From Bacillota bacterium (GTDB lineage: Bacteria; Bacillota; Clostridia; Christensenellales; Aristaeellaceae), in assembly GCA_023395615.1 (NCBI GenBank), contig JAEWYP010000079.1, positions 1 through 15,107 of the forward strand: a stretch of DNA of 15,107 nt, written 5' to 3'. The position numbers and the translations under genes are program-made. Shown piece by piece: positions 1 to 7,933 of this stretch; the stretch's first letter is position 1, and the number at the start of each line of letters is the position of its first letter. The notes beneath the pieces were generated by a model that saw nothing but the letters and a program-made list of their open reading frames with translations, did no database searches and was not told the origin of the DNA.

Positions 1-9
1 CTGCTTTGG

Positions 10-15
10 TATACT
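10..15 (+). promoter_or_regulatory. Extended -10 box of the tRNA-Ser promoter
   Basis: TATACT at 10-15 is preceded by TGG at 7-9, giving an extended -10 element about 22 bases before the mature tRNA begins. The matching -35 box would lie just outside the left edge of the window, so only half of the promoter can be seen. Confidence 0.6.
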
Positions 16-37
16 ATCCCTTGCCCTTCGCATGTAT

Positions 38-126
38 GGAGCGGTATCGAAGAGGTCATAACGGCCCTGACTCGAAATCAGGTGACGGGCAACCGTCCGT
101 GGGTTCGAATCCCACCCGCTCCGCCA
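38..126 (+). tRNA. tRNA-Ser, anticodon CGA
   Basis: This is a class II tRNA with a long variable arm, reading UCG serine codons. The acceptor stem pairs GGAGCGG (38-44) with CCGCTCC (116-122), followed by discriminator G123 and an encoded CCA (124-126). The anticodon stem pairs CCTGA (66-70) with TCAGG (78-82); the loop 71-77 carries CGA at 73-75. The T arm contains GGGTTCGAATCCC. The extra arm between the anticodon and T stems (about 83-99) is typical of serine tRNAs. The identity is unambiguous from the fold. Confidence 0.97.
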
Positions 127-129
127 ATT

Positions 130-165
130 AACCCCCTTACAAATTTCTTGTAAGGGGGTTTTAAT
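130..165 (+). terminator. Rho-independent terminator of tRNA-Ser
   Basis: A perfect 13-bp stem pairs 130-142 (AACCCCCTTACAA) with 148-160 (TTGTAAGGGGGTT) around a five-base loop. The T run overlaps the end of the stem and continues (TTTTAAT). It begins only four bases after the CCA end, so it closes a single-gene tRNA transcript. Confidence 0.93.
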
Positions 166-315
166 ATTCTTGAATTGTAATGTTCTTGCTGCCACGGCTT
201 AGTTTTATTTATAGAGAAATGATCTCGGCCCTTAGTCGCCGGATACAAATTACCCCCGATCCATCCCCGACAACAGGGCAGCGATCATTGCATGACTCCT
301 GCGCGGAGAAAAACT
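166..315. other. Intergenic gap between tRNA-Ser terminator and the transglutaminase-like gene
   Basis: I see no gene here. For leftward transcripts leaving the transglutaminase gene there is a short CTCC/GGAG hairpin at about 289-307 but no convincing T run, so the leftward terminator is not identified. Confidence 0.5.
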
Positions 316-2700
316 TTATTCCGCCTCCGCTGATCCGCTCGAATCGGCCTTGATGATGTCCAGCAGGGTTTCGACGGTGCCGATGTTATAGTTGGCATAG
401 GCATAGAGGATTTTGCTTCTATGGTTAATCGCCATAGAGAATGGCAGCCGGGAATCGCCCACGCGCAGGGTCTGCCGCATTTGCATCAGCACATCTGCAT
501 TCCGCAGGATGGCGATGCTTGCGTGACCGTCAAGCAGTTGCAGCGGGCGGGTAATCGCCGGGTGTTCCGCGTCCGCCTGATTCCGGACAAGGTAGAGGAT
601 GTGGCGGTTTTCCCGTATGATCCGGCTGCAAAGCTGCGCCGATTCCAGCAGCAGATGCTCCGTCGGCTCCTGACCGGGTACCACGACCGACAGGATTCCG
701 CCGTTCGCAAACAACTGGGGCAGGTTGACCGACTCGCCCGGGATACCTTCGATGTCCATCACGGGGAGGGAATAGTGATGCAGCTTCCCTTCCATACGGT
801 TGACCGGCAGGCTCATGGGCAAAGTCTTATGCTCGCCGCGCGTTAGCTGAAAGTACTCCGCGCTGGCCAGAATGGAACCGTCTATCTGGCGGATGCCTGT
901 GAGCAGGCGATAGTTACCATCGCAAAGCGCAATCGCTTTTTCACCGTCAACAGCTTCCTGCGGGAGCGAAAGGGTTTTATACGCGCCTTGCTCCAGCTTG
1001 CCCAGCGTGAAGTGCACCCGCTGGATCATGGAGGCGGAGGTCAGTTTTTGAAGCGTCAGGTCGGCTGTGGGCATTTCCTGTGGGAAAAGCGGCACGTATC
1101 CCGCACCTGCATATTGTTCCGGCTCCTGCGAAACAGGCGACAGCCGTACGGCAAACCCAAAGGTGCGGCAGATATTAACTGCCAGTATCGTTCCGGTGCG
1201 CTGGTCCGTGCTCCCCGCCATCAGCGCCGCGAACGAATTCGCGGGCAACACGGCCTGCTGAGGTGTCATCCCGTTATCCGCTATATGTTGTGAAACCCAA
1301 GCAAAAACATCGGCGGCGTCGGTGAAGGTGATTTGCCTGTCGGCAAAATAGGCCGTAATCGCGTGGCGGACCGGATACAGATGCTCGTATTCCACACGCG
1401 GACAGAGTACGGAAGCAACAAACACATCCTCCGGATACCGGTTACGAAAGGGCAGGGCTGCCTCCAACGCGTCGCAAAGCACCTCGGCGGTACTATCCGC
1501 AAGGTCCTTTTCCGCAAGCGAGTGCAGCAGCGCGCGCTTTTCCGTTCTATTTCCCGGGCCGTTGGCAAGGAAATCTGCGATCACAGGAGCGTTCCCTTTA
1601 GCCTTTTCCAGCAAATCATCTTCCGCCGCGAAGGTCGCGATATAGGCCGTCCGCTTTTTCACACACTGCGCAAGCTTCTTCTCGTATTCGGCGGATCCTT
1701 TGGAGTGGTTAAAGCGGGTTTCCGCCGGCGCGAAAAACTCCATGGCGTCGGTACTGTGCTGAATCTCTTTGCTTTTTGAAAAGTCAATGTCAAGGGAGGT
1801 CGTTTCCCGTGTGTCGATGACTGCGGTAACAAAGCGATCCTTGTGTGATACTTGCAGGTGCAGGCCGCCAAGCCCAACCGTGACGCCGATACAGCCGTCG
1901 CAATCGGTGGTTAACGTGGAGATGGGCACAAGCTCGCCTTCGTTGAACAGCTCCAACGCTATGTGCGCGCCGGCCAGCGGCGTTCCGGCACTGTGAACCC
2001 GAATCCGTATCGACGCGCATTCCGCATAGGCTTTCGTGCGGTTAAGAAGGTAGCGAAGGTGATCCTCCGAAAGCATTTCTTCCTCGGCAGGGCATACGCC
2101 GTAGGCGACCGTATGGATAATCATGGCGCGCGACGCGGCGGAGGTAAACCAGCCGCTGTCCAGCTCGGTTTCCGGCTCGCACGCGCCCATATAGTGCCAC
2201 GCACCGTCCACATAGGCTTCCACCCAGGCGTGGTTATCATCACAATGGGCCCAGCGGGGAACATAAATCTGCCTCGCGGGAATGCCAACCGCGCGCAGGG
2301 CGCATACCAGCAGGGTGGATTCTTCACCGCAGCGACCGCAGGCCCGCCTGATCACCGTTTTTGCGCTGGCTGTGCGGTTGTCCGTCGTGCAGTAAGTCGC
2401 TTTTTTAAAACACCAGAAGTTGACCTCCAGCGCGGCCTGCCGCATACTCATATCCCGTATGCGGGGGAACAACTCCCGGTAAATTTCTTCGCGATGAATT
2501 TCCAAATGTTCGTTGTTCACGCGGGGGAATAATACGTAAGCAAGAAAGATATCTTCCGGCAAATTTCTGCACCATTCCACATCGTTGCGCAGCATCACGG
2601 CATGGGCGGCGAACGAATCTATCACATCGTCCGTAATGCTGATCTGATCCGATGCGGGTAAAGCCCGTTGGATAAATTCCTTTGCTTCGTTGATCTTCAT
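316..2700 (-). CDS. Transglutaminase-like protein with internal duplication and thioredoxin-like tail
   Basis: A 794-residue protein with no signal peptide, so probably cytosolic. I start it at the ATG at 2698-2700, because an upstream extension to 2793 has no ribosome site and reads as low-complexity leader. Residues 40-200 form a transglutaminase/cysteine-protease-like domain: Cys124 in GRCGEES, His157 in DNHAWVE, then WHYMGACEPE at 168-177 where the third catalytic residue is expected. Residues 230-310 look like a beta-rich carboxypeptidase-regulatory or Ig-like insert. Residues 415-540 repeat the first domain (PEDVFVASVLCPRVEYEH against PEDIFLAYVLFPRVNNEH) but lack the Cys and His. Residues 660-785 resemble a thioredoxin or redoxin fold (PGQEPTEH, RLPFSMAIN, NYNIGTVETLLDII) without a CxxC. 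The family belongs to a known group of large transglutaminase-like proteins in Clostridia and Bacteroidota; its substrate is unknown. The ribosome site is weak (GTGGA nine bases upstream). Confidence 0.8.
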   Translation of the reverse strand: MKINEAKEFIQRALPASDQISITDDVIDSFAAHAVMLRNDVEWCRNLPEDIFLAYVLFPRVNNEHLEIHREEIYRELFPRIRDMSMRQAALEVNFWCFKKATYCTTDNRTASAKTVIRRACGRCGEESTLLVCALRAVGIPARQIYVPRWAHCDDNHAWVEAYVDGAWHYMGACEPETELDSGWFTSAASRAMIIHTVAYGVCPAEEEMLSEDHLRYLLNRTKAYAECASIRIRVHSAGTPLAGAHIALELFNEGELVPISTLTTDCDGCIGVTVGLGGLHLQVSHKDRFVTAVIDTRETTSLDIDFSKSKEIQHSTDAMEFFAPAETRFNHSKGSAEYEKKLAQCVKKRTAYIATFAAEDDLLEKAKGNAPVIADFLANGPGNRTEKRALLHSLAEKDLADSTAEVLCDALEAALPFRNRYPEDVFVASVLCPRVEYEHLYPVRHAITAYFADRQITFTDAADVFAWVSQHIADNGMTPQQAVLPANSFAALMAGSTDQRTGTILAVNICRTFGFAVRLSPVSQEPEQYAGAGYVPLFPQEMPTADLTLQKLTSASMIQRVHFTLGKLEQGAYKTLSLPQEAVDGEKAIALCDGNYRLLTGIRQIDGSILASAEYFQLTRGEHKTLPMSLPVNRMEGKLHHYSLPVMDIEGIPGESVNLPQLFANGGILSVVVPGQEPTEHLLLESAQLCSRIIRENRHILYLVRNQADAEHPAITRPLQLLDGHASIAILRNADVLMQMRQTLRVGDSRLPFSMAINHRSKILYAYANYNIGTVETLLDIIKADSSGSAEAE

Positions 2701-2847
2701 TGTCACACATCCACTCTGTTTTGTTAAATGCCTCGGGAAAACGCTGAATCGATACTGCCGTACATCGGGGAGATCAGCGCTTGCCCGAATCATTTTTTAT
2801 ATTGATGGCCACGATACTGCGGGCGCATCGCCGCCTATACCCTGGCA

Positions 2848-2895
2848 GAAAGCCGCCGCTTCAACGGCTGTAAACGCGCCGAAGCGGCGGCTTTC
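2848..2895 (-). terminator. Strong hairpin after the importer operon (possible terminator)
   Basis: Arms 2848-2862 (GAAAGCCGCCGCTTC) and 2881-2895 (GAAGCGGCGGCTTTC) are perfectly complementary over 15 bp around an 18-base loop. It lies about 20 bases past the binding-protein stop codon. There is no clear T run on the leftward side, so it may be a partial terminator or an mRNA-stabilising 3' end rather than a full stop. Confidence 0.6.
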
Positions 2896-2914
2896 CCGTT
2901 ACAGGGTGCGAAGA

Positions 2915-4600
2915 CTATTTAAACTGCGCGTTGTACTCGTTCTGATAGATTTCCGTAAGGCGGCTTAGGCCTTTGCTGTTCAGGTCCTGCAGCCAGGAGT
3001 CAAACTCGGTGTCGACATCCTTGGAGCCGGTGAAGAAGCCCAGCATACCTTCTTTAATGGCGGTAGACAGGTCTGCCATCAGCACGGAAAGCTCGGCGTT
3101 CTCATCTTCCGTAAACTTGATGGTGGGGAGCGCTTTGCTGTCGTCCGCATAGGGCTTGTAATCCTTGGTTACCTGATACAGCAGGGTTTCCAGGCCGGCG
3201 GCGCTGTAAAGGTCCACATTGGGATCGGAAGGCTCGCCGAGGCGGAACTTGGAATCACGCCTGGAAGTGGTCATCTGCAAAACGCAATCGTTCTGAGGCT
3301 CGGTTTCCTGCCACGGCTTCAGCAGTTTGTAGAGGGCGGGTTCGCCGTTAATACCCACAGCGTCGGCATCCGCGTCGGTCCAGGCGTTGTTGTATACGCC
3401 GTAGTAACCACGCATGCTGGCGGCATAGGAGTACAGCATATCGCCGATCTTGAACGCGGCTTCGGGGTTTTTGCAATCGGCGGAAATGGTGAACATGTTG
3501 CCGGAAACGGAGTCATACGGGAAGGAGATGATCCCCTGATATCCTTCCGGACCCGTTACGGGCATTACGGCGCGATATTGCTTGTATACGTCGCCGCCCA
3601 GGTCGGCAAACAGGATGTAACCGCCGTTGGCGGCGCCCAGACGGCCGGATTCGGCCAGCTGGGTAAGCCCGGCCAGGTCCTGCGTGAAGGAGCCTTCGTA
3701 GATCAGGCCTTCTTTAACCATCTTGGCCACATAGGCAACGCCCTTTTTAAACTCGGGGTCCGCAAACGGAGTGGTTACGGTATCGCCGTTCATATACAGG
3801 CCGAAGGCTTCGTAGGTCGAGGTGTCGTTTTTGTCAAGGTCCAGGTTATAATAGGTGAATGCGTTCATAATGAAACGCTCGGGGTTGGTGTACCAGCCAT
3901 CGAAATAGTCGCCCGCCAGCGGGATTTCATCACTGGGGTCACCGTTTCCGTTTGCATCCTGATCGCGGAAGGCAACCAGCACATTGTACAGCTCGTCCAG
4001 CGTGGTGGGCTGCTTAAGGCCCAGGTTGTCCAGCCAGGTCTGGTTCATCCAGAACTTGGTAGGTACGGTGGCGTGATAGCACTCGTTCACGACGGGGAGC
4101 GAATAGATTTTTCCGTCCAACTGGGTAATTGCGTTTTCGGAACCCGGATACTCCTCAAAGATTTGTTTGGTGAACGTGCCATACTGATTAATCAGGTCGT
4201 TCAGCGGCAGGAACATCTGCTCGTCAACGCCATAACGGCTGATCATCTGGTTGGTCATGCCGACGGAGAGGAACACGTCCGGGTAGTCGCCGGAAGCCAG
4301 CAGAAGGCCCAGCTTTTCCGCGCGGCCATCGTAGGGGATAAGCTCAAAGGAAAGATCGACGTTGGTCACGTCTTCAATCCACTTGACATACTCATTGGTT
4401 TCCCAGTCGATAATCGCGGGTACGCTGGTGACGGCAAAACGAAGTTTAATGTCGCCAAAGTTGTCGCACAGTTTGTAGCTGGAAAGATCCTCGTCGTTTT
4501 TCCATTGCGGTGCCCAGGCGGATGCGCCGCTGACGCAGCCCATGGCCAGAGCGATGGTCAGAACCATTGCAACCAGAGTCCTCATCATCTTTTTGCCCAT
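2915..4600 (-). CDS. Oligosaccharide ABC transporter substrate-binding protein (LipO/YtcQ type)
   Basis: This is the extracytoplasmic binding protein of the importer, 561 residues, a usual length for the large family-1 solute-binding proteins that work with LplB/LplC permeases. I choose the ATG at 4598-4600 over an in-frame TTG at 4618, because GGGAGG (4610-4615) sits nine bases upstream of the ATG and overlaps the TTG reading. The N-terminus is a clear export signal (KKMMR, then a hydrophobic stretch at about 8-20). It could be anchored at Cys22 (AMGC, a poor lipobox) or cleaved after ASA at 28. Typical family signatures are LASGDYPDVF near 101-110 and DANGNGDPSDEIP at 205-217, plus LDGKIYSLPV at 151-160. 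No ATPase gene is nearby; this family commonly borrows a shared MsmX-like ATPase encoded elsewhere. The fucosidase across the divergent promoter suggests a fucosylated substrate, which is inference. Confidence 0.92.
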   Translation of the reverse strand: MGKKMMRTLVAMVLTIALAMGCVSGASAWAPQWKNDEDLSSYKLCDNFGDIKLRFAVTSVPAIIDWETNEYVKWIEDVTNVDLSFELIPYDGRAEKLGLLLASGDYPDVFLSVGMTNQMISRYGVDEQMFLPLNDLINQYGTFTKQIFEEYPGSENAITQLDGKIYSLPVVNECYHATVPTKFWMNQTWLDNLGLKQPTTLDELYNVLVAFRDQDANGNGDPSDEIPLAGDYFDGWYTNPERFIMNAFTYYNLDLDKNDTSTYEAFGLYMNGDTVTTPFADPEFKKGVAYVAKMVKEGLIYEGSFTQDLAGLTQLAESGRLGAANGGYILFADLGGDVYKQYRAVMPVTGPEGYQGIISFPYDSVSGNMFTISADCKNPEAAFKIGDMLYSYAASMRGYYGVYNNAWTDADADAVGINGEPALYKLLKPWQETEPQNDCVLQMTTSRRDSKFRLGEPSDPNVDLYSAAGLETLLYQVTKDYKPYADDSKALPTIKFTEDENAELSVLMADLSTAIKEGMLGFFTGSKDVDTEFDSWLQDLNSKGLSRLTEIYQNEYNAQFK

Positions 4601-4609
4601 TTTTTTTAC

Positions 4610-4615
4610 CCTCCC
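4610..4615 (-). promoter_or_regulatory. Ribosome binding site that fixes the binding-protein start
   Basis: On the minus strand the sequence reads GGGGAGGG followed by a poly-A spacer and ATG at 4600. The spacing of nine bases fits the ATG, and the alternative TTG codon at 4618 would lie upstream of the ribosome site itself. Confidence 0.8.
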
Positions 4616-4627
4616 CAATTGAATTCT

Positions 4628-4655
4628 ATATTTTTACACAACGATGTAAAAATAT
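4628..4655 (-). repeat. AT-rich hairpin between permease and binding-protein genes
   Basis: A perfect 11-bp inverted repeat, ATATTTTTACA (4628-4638) and TGTAAAAATAT (4645-4655), encloses a six-base loop (CAACGA). It lies eight bases after the second permease stop and just before the binding-protein ribosome site. Such intercistronic hairpins can stabilise the downstream mRNA part and so raise the binding protein above the permeases; that role is inferred. Confidence 0.6.
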
Positions 4656-4662
4656 TGACGGT

Positions 4663-5577
4663 TCAGCCTTTTACGGCGCCAATCATGATGCCTTTTACAA
4701 AGTACTTCTGTACAAACGGATACAGCAGCAGCAGCGGAACGCTGGAGACGACGATGACCGCGTATTTCAGCAGATTGCTCATGCCCTGCCGGGAAGCCAT
4801 GTCCCGTAAATCCGCAACGGTCGTCATATCTACCTGATTCAAAATCAGAATGTTACGCAAAACCACCTGTAAGGGAAAGAGTTCCTTTTTGGAAATGTAG
4901 ATAAAAGCGTCAAAATAGCTGTTCCAGATGCCCACGGCACAATACAGCGAGATAACGGCGATGATCGGTCCGGAAAGCGGAAGAACGATCGACCACAGTT
5001 GCCGGTAAACCGAGCAACCATCCAACGAACTGGCTTCAAACAATTCCCGGGAGATGGAACTGGAAAAGTAGGAGCGCATCAGGATGACATACCACGCGCT
5101 CATAGCGTTTGGAATAATCAGCGACCAGATGGTGTTCAGCCATCCGAGGTTTTTAATCAACAGGTAGTTGGGGATGAGACCGGCATTGAACAGCATCGTG
5201 AAGATCACCATCACCGATACGATTTTCCGCCCGTAAAAATCTTTGCTGGACAGGCAGAACGCACAGAGAATCGTAAGCAGAAGGTTAATCGCGGTACCGC
5301 ATACGGTGTATATTGCGGAGTTCAGATAACCGGTCATAATGGATTGATAGGTGAACACAGCCTGATAGGCGACCAGCGTCGGTTCCACCGGTAACAGCCA
5401 GACTTTGCCGGACATGACCGCATTGGTGGAAGAAAAGGACGCGCTGACCACGTAGAGCAAAGGATACGCCACAACCAGCACGGATAACGCCAGAAAGAGG
5501 GTGGATATCACATCGAACAGATTATCGTCCCAGCGTTGCCGGATCCGGTTCTTGCGGTTCGCTTGTGCCAAAATCAT
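4663..5577 (-). CDS. Carbohydrate ABC transporter permease, LplC/YtcP type (MalG-like)
   Basis: One of the two membrane subunits of the importer, 304 residues. About six hydrophobic segments are visible, the first at 23-48 (VISTLFLALSVLVVAYPLLY). The cytoplasmic EAA loop that docks onto the ATPase is at about 172-200, with ELFEASSLDGCSVYRQLW and its conserved glycine at 187. The C-terminus QKYFVKGIMIGAVKG is the characteristic ending of MalG/LplC-type permeases. The ATG at 5577 is preceded by AAGGCGGGG. The gene follows the other permease after 18 bases, so the two are certainly cotranscribed. Confidence 0.93.
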   Translation of the reverse strand: MILAQANRKNRIRQRWDDNLFDVISTLFLALSVLVVAYPLLYVVSASFSSTNAVMSGKVWLLPVEPTLVAYQAVFTYQSIMTGYLNSAIYTVCGTAINLLLTILCAFCLSSKDFYGRKIVSVMVIFTMLFNAGLIPNYLLIKNLGWLNTIWSLIIPNAMSAWYVILMRSYFSSSISRELFEASSLDGCSVYRQLWSIVLPLSGPIIAVISLYCAVGIWNSYFDAFIYISKKELFPLQVVLRNILILNQVDMTTVADLRDMASRQGMSNLLKYAVIVVSSVPLLLLYPFVQKYFVKGIMIGAVKG

Positions 5578-5595
5578 GTTTGCCCCGCCTTCTTT

Positions 5596-6546
5596 CTATA
5601 TTACCTGCACGTCGCTGAACTTTTTGGAGAGCGAGTTTACAAGCAGCAACAGCACCAGATTGACCACCGAGTTGAACAATCCGACCGCGGTGGAAAAGCT
5701 GAAGTTTGAATTGATCAAGCCGACTTTGTACACGTAGGTGGAGATGACTTCGGAAACGGGTGTGTTGATGGAGTTCTGCATCAGATAGATTTTCTCAAAG
5801 CCGATGGACAGGATGGAGCCGGTGTTGAGGATGAACAGGGTGATAATTGTCGGCATGATGTGCGGCAAATCGATGTGCAGAATCCGCTTGAACTTGCTGG
5901 CGCCGTCAACGCGAGCCGCCTCATACAGTTCCAGCGGGACGCCGGTAAGCGCGGCCAGATAGATGATGGAGGAATAGCCCGTACTCTGCCATATGCCTGT
6001 CCAAACGTAAATAGAGCGGAAATATTCAACTTTTCCCATAAAGTTGACGCTGTTTCCGCCAAACGCCTGAATCAGCTGGTTCACAATGCCGGAAGATACG
6101 TCGGTAAACTGCAGGATCATGGACACCAGAACCACTGTCGAAATGAAGTACGGCATATAGGTGACCATCTGCGTAAACTTTTTAAATCCCGTGCTGCGGC
6201 ACTCGTTTAAGAAAATCGCCATAATAATGGGAATGGGAAAACTGGCGATTAAGTAATACAGGCTTAAGATAAACGTATTTGCAATGATCGTAAGCGACGA
6301 CGGAGACTGAAAGAACGTGGTGAAGTTCTCCCATCCCACCCAGGGACTGCCCCAGATTCCCAGCCGCACTTTATAATCCTTAAAGGCGATCTGTGCGCCG
6401 AGCATCGGATAATACTTGAAAATCAACAGAAAAATCAGGGGAAGCGCAATCAGCGCATAATAGGGGAGACTCTTTTTTACGCGCTTCCTGAAACTGCTGG
6501 CTGGCATGGAATATTCGGTGCGTGAAGCCTGTTTGACTGAAAACAT
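5596..6546 (-). CDS. Carbohydrate ABC transporter permease, LplB type (MalF-like)
   Basis: First gene of the importer operon, 316 residues from the ATG at 6544-6546. A TTG 54 bases further upstream stays in frame but lies next to the promoter -10 box, so I reject it. The short basic N-terminus (FRKRVKKSL, 19-27) leads into the first membrane segment at 29-46. The periplasmic stretch YYPMLGAQIAFKDYK (45-59) is typical of LplB/YteP proteins. The EAA loop is at 202-228, with LYEAARVDGASKFKRILHI. A GGGGGC ribosome site precedes the ATG by about eight bases. It forms a heterodimer with the LplC-type permease. Confidence 0.93.
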   Translation of the reverse strand: MFSVKQASRTEYSMPASSFRKRVKKSLPYYALIALPLIFLLIFKYYPMLGAQIAFKDYKVRLGIWGSPWVGWENFTTFFQSPSSLTIIANTFILSLYYLIASFPIPIIMAIFLNECRSTGFKKFTQMVTYMPYFISTVVLVSMILQFTDVSSGIVNQLIQAFGGNSVNFMGKVEYFRSIYVWTGIWQSTGYSSIIYLAALTGVPLELYEAARVDGASKFKRILHIDLPHIMPTIITLFILNTGSILSIGFEKIYLMQNSINTPVSEVISTYVYKVGLINSNFSFSTAVGLFNSVVNLVLLLLVNSLSKKFSDVQVI

Positions 6547-6583
6547 CACACAGCCCCCGTTCTTTAATTTCAACTGTGAAAAT

Positions 6584-6612
6584 ATAATACAATGTTTCAA
6601 TGAGATTTACAA
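6584..6612 (-). promoter_or_regulatory. Promoter of the importer operon
   Basis: Read leftward, -35 TTGTAA (plus-strand positions 6607-6612) and -10 TATTAT (6584-6589) are separated by exactly 17 bases, a near-consensus housekeeping promoter. The -10 box lies about 40 bases before the permease ATG at 6546. Confidence 0.8.
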
Positions 6613-6625
6613 TAGCTATCGTTAA
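6606..6625. promoter_or_regulatory. Candidate operator overlapping the importer -35 box
   Basis: A 20-bp imperfect dyad centred between 6615 and 6616, with core ATAGCTAT (6612-6619). Eight of ten base pairs match outward from the centre (TTTACAATAG / CTATCGTTAA). It covers the -35 box of the leftward promoter, so a protein bound here would block the importer. The adjacent divergent ROK gene is the obvious candidate regulator, an inference from position. Confidence 0.5.
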
Positions 6626-6743
6626 ATTATCCCTGATTTATTTTTTAAGACGTCATGACCATTGAAAATAAGGTCGAATAAGTGCCATAAAACCCCTGTT
6701 CACACCGTGATGAGACATTTAATTTCTTAACAGCAAATATATA

Positions 6744-6772
6744 TTGCAACTTATTTTCCCGTGTGGTAGAAT
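6744..6772 (+). promoter_or_regulatory. Promoter of the ROK-cutC-fucosidase operon
   Basis: The -35 box TTGCAA (6744-6749) and -10 box TAGAAT (6767-6772) are 17 bases apart, and TGG directly before the -10 makes it extended. Transcription should start near 6779, about 30 bases before the ROK start codon. A GCAA-N7-TTGC dyad (6733-6747) overlaps the -35 box and could allow autoregulation. Confidence 0.8.
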
Positions 6773-6809
6773 TTACTGGAAAGCGAATTGCAGATCCGCA
6801 GGAGGTACT

Positions 6810-7922
6810 ATGCAACCAATTAATACACTGGAGCATATTCGTACCTACAACAAACGATATGTGTATGAATTGATCCAATCCAATCAGCCCATCTCCAGAA
6901 CGTCCATTGCCCAAATGACGGATATGAGCCCCGCGAGCGTTACGCGTGTGGTTGCGCGGCTGATTGAAAAGGGTCTGGTGGAAGAGAGCGTCGCCACCGC
7001 TTCCCTCGGGCGGGGCCGGAAGGCGGTTGGGCTTAACATCAGTAAAACCGGCGCGTATCTGGTAGGTGTGTACTGTGCGCGAACCACCGTCTATGCCTGC
7101 CTGATTGATGCTGCGGATACCGTACTGGTGGAAGTGAAAAAGGAAATCAAACCGGGATACGCGCTGAACGATCTGGCTTATACCATTATGGTACTCACCC
7201 TCGAGTTGCTGCGGCAGAAACAGATTCCTAAAGAAAAGCTGCGCGGTGTCGGCATCGGTATCCCGGGAATCGTCAGCTTCAAAGACGGGATCGTACACCG
7301 CAGCGACGTGCTTGGCTGGGTGGATGTGCAGGTGGCCAAGCCGATTGCCGATATGCTGAACTGCGAAGTATCAATTGAAAACGACGTGAACGCATGCCTG
7401 ATGGGGGAGCGGGTAAAAAGAGGGCTTGGCGACGATCAGGATGCTGTTTACCTGATGGTGGACAAAGGCCTCGGCATGGCGATGTGCGCCAACGGACAGC
7501 TGGTGCGCGGGCAGGACAACAGCGCAGGCGAACTGGACCGTATCCCGGTGGAAGCGGGCACGGCGCTGCAGGACCATCTGCTGGAAAAATACCTGATTGC
7601 CCGGGCTAAAAAGGTGGACCTGAACATCTCCTCGTTACAGGACCTGAAAGAAGCGTATGCCATGCGGTTGTATTGGGCGGTATGGCTGATTGACGGGCTG
7701 CGCTCGCACCTGCGAACCGTGCTGGGGATGATCCAGGGGCTGTGCGCGCCCTATGCGCTGATCCTCGGCGGTTCCGTGATCGAGTGCTTTCAGGAGATGC
7801 TTTTACCGGATATGCCCGCCAACGCGATGATTTCCAGCGATTTTCAAAACAACGCCGCGTACGGGGCGGCCATATGCGCTCAAAAGCATTCGCTGCAGGC
7901 TTTGTTTGAAAACGAACTGTAA
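6810..7922 (+). CDS. ROK-family (NagC/XylR type) transcriptional regulator
   Basis: A 370-residue regulator with an N-terminal winged helix-turn-helix (about 12-65; SRTSIAQMTDMSPASVTRVV) fused to a sugar-kinase-like ROK domain. The ATG at 6810 follows AGGAGG (6800-6805) with a short four-base spacer; an in-frame extension to 6744 would start inside the promoter. The phosphate-binding signature, normally DxGxT, is degenerate (GVYCARTT at 86-93), and the zinc module is gone: the usual ELGH is ELDR (241-244) and no CxCGxxGC follows. IGIPG (150-154) and ENDVNA (190-195) remain. It is therefore a sensor without kinase activity. It is divergent from the importer and cotranscribed with cutC and a fucosidase, so its likely effector is a sugar from that pathway. 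Confidence 0.9.
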   Translation: MQPINTLEHIRTYNKRYVYELIQSNQPISRTSIAQMTDMSPASVTRVVARLIEKGLVEESVATASLGRGRKAVGLNISKTGAYLVGVYCARTTVYACLIDAADTVLVEVKKEIKPGYALNDLAYTIMVLTLELLRQKQIPKEKLRGVGIGIPGIVSFKDGIVHRSDVLGWVDVQVAKPIADMLNCEVSIENDVNACLMGERVKRGLGDDQDAVYLMVDKGLGMAMCANGQLVRGQDNSAGELDRIPVEAGTALQDHLLEKYLIARAKKVDLNISSLQDLKEAYAMRLYWAVWLIDGLRSHLRTVLGMIQGLCAPYALILGGSVIECFQEMLLPDMPANAMISSDFQNNAAYGAAICAQKHSLQALFENEL

Positions 7923-7933
7923 AGGAGCATCCT

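Noticed and set aside
38..165. Integration site of a genomic island at tRNA-Ser
   Set aside because: No integrase gene and no repeat of the tRNA 3' end is found in the window.
3578..4837. Open frame of 419 codons on the plus strand
   Set aside because: It lies antisense to the binding-protein and permease genes, which have clear family motifs and ribosome sites; it has neither.
6645..7298. Open frame of 217 codons on the minus strand across the divergent promoter
   Set aside because: It overlaps the ROK gene antisense and would read through its promoter; composition looks random.
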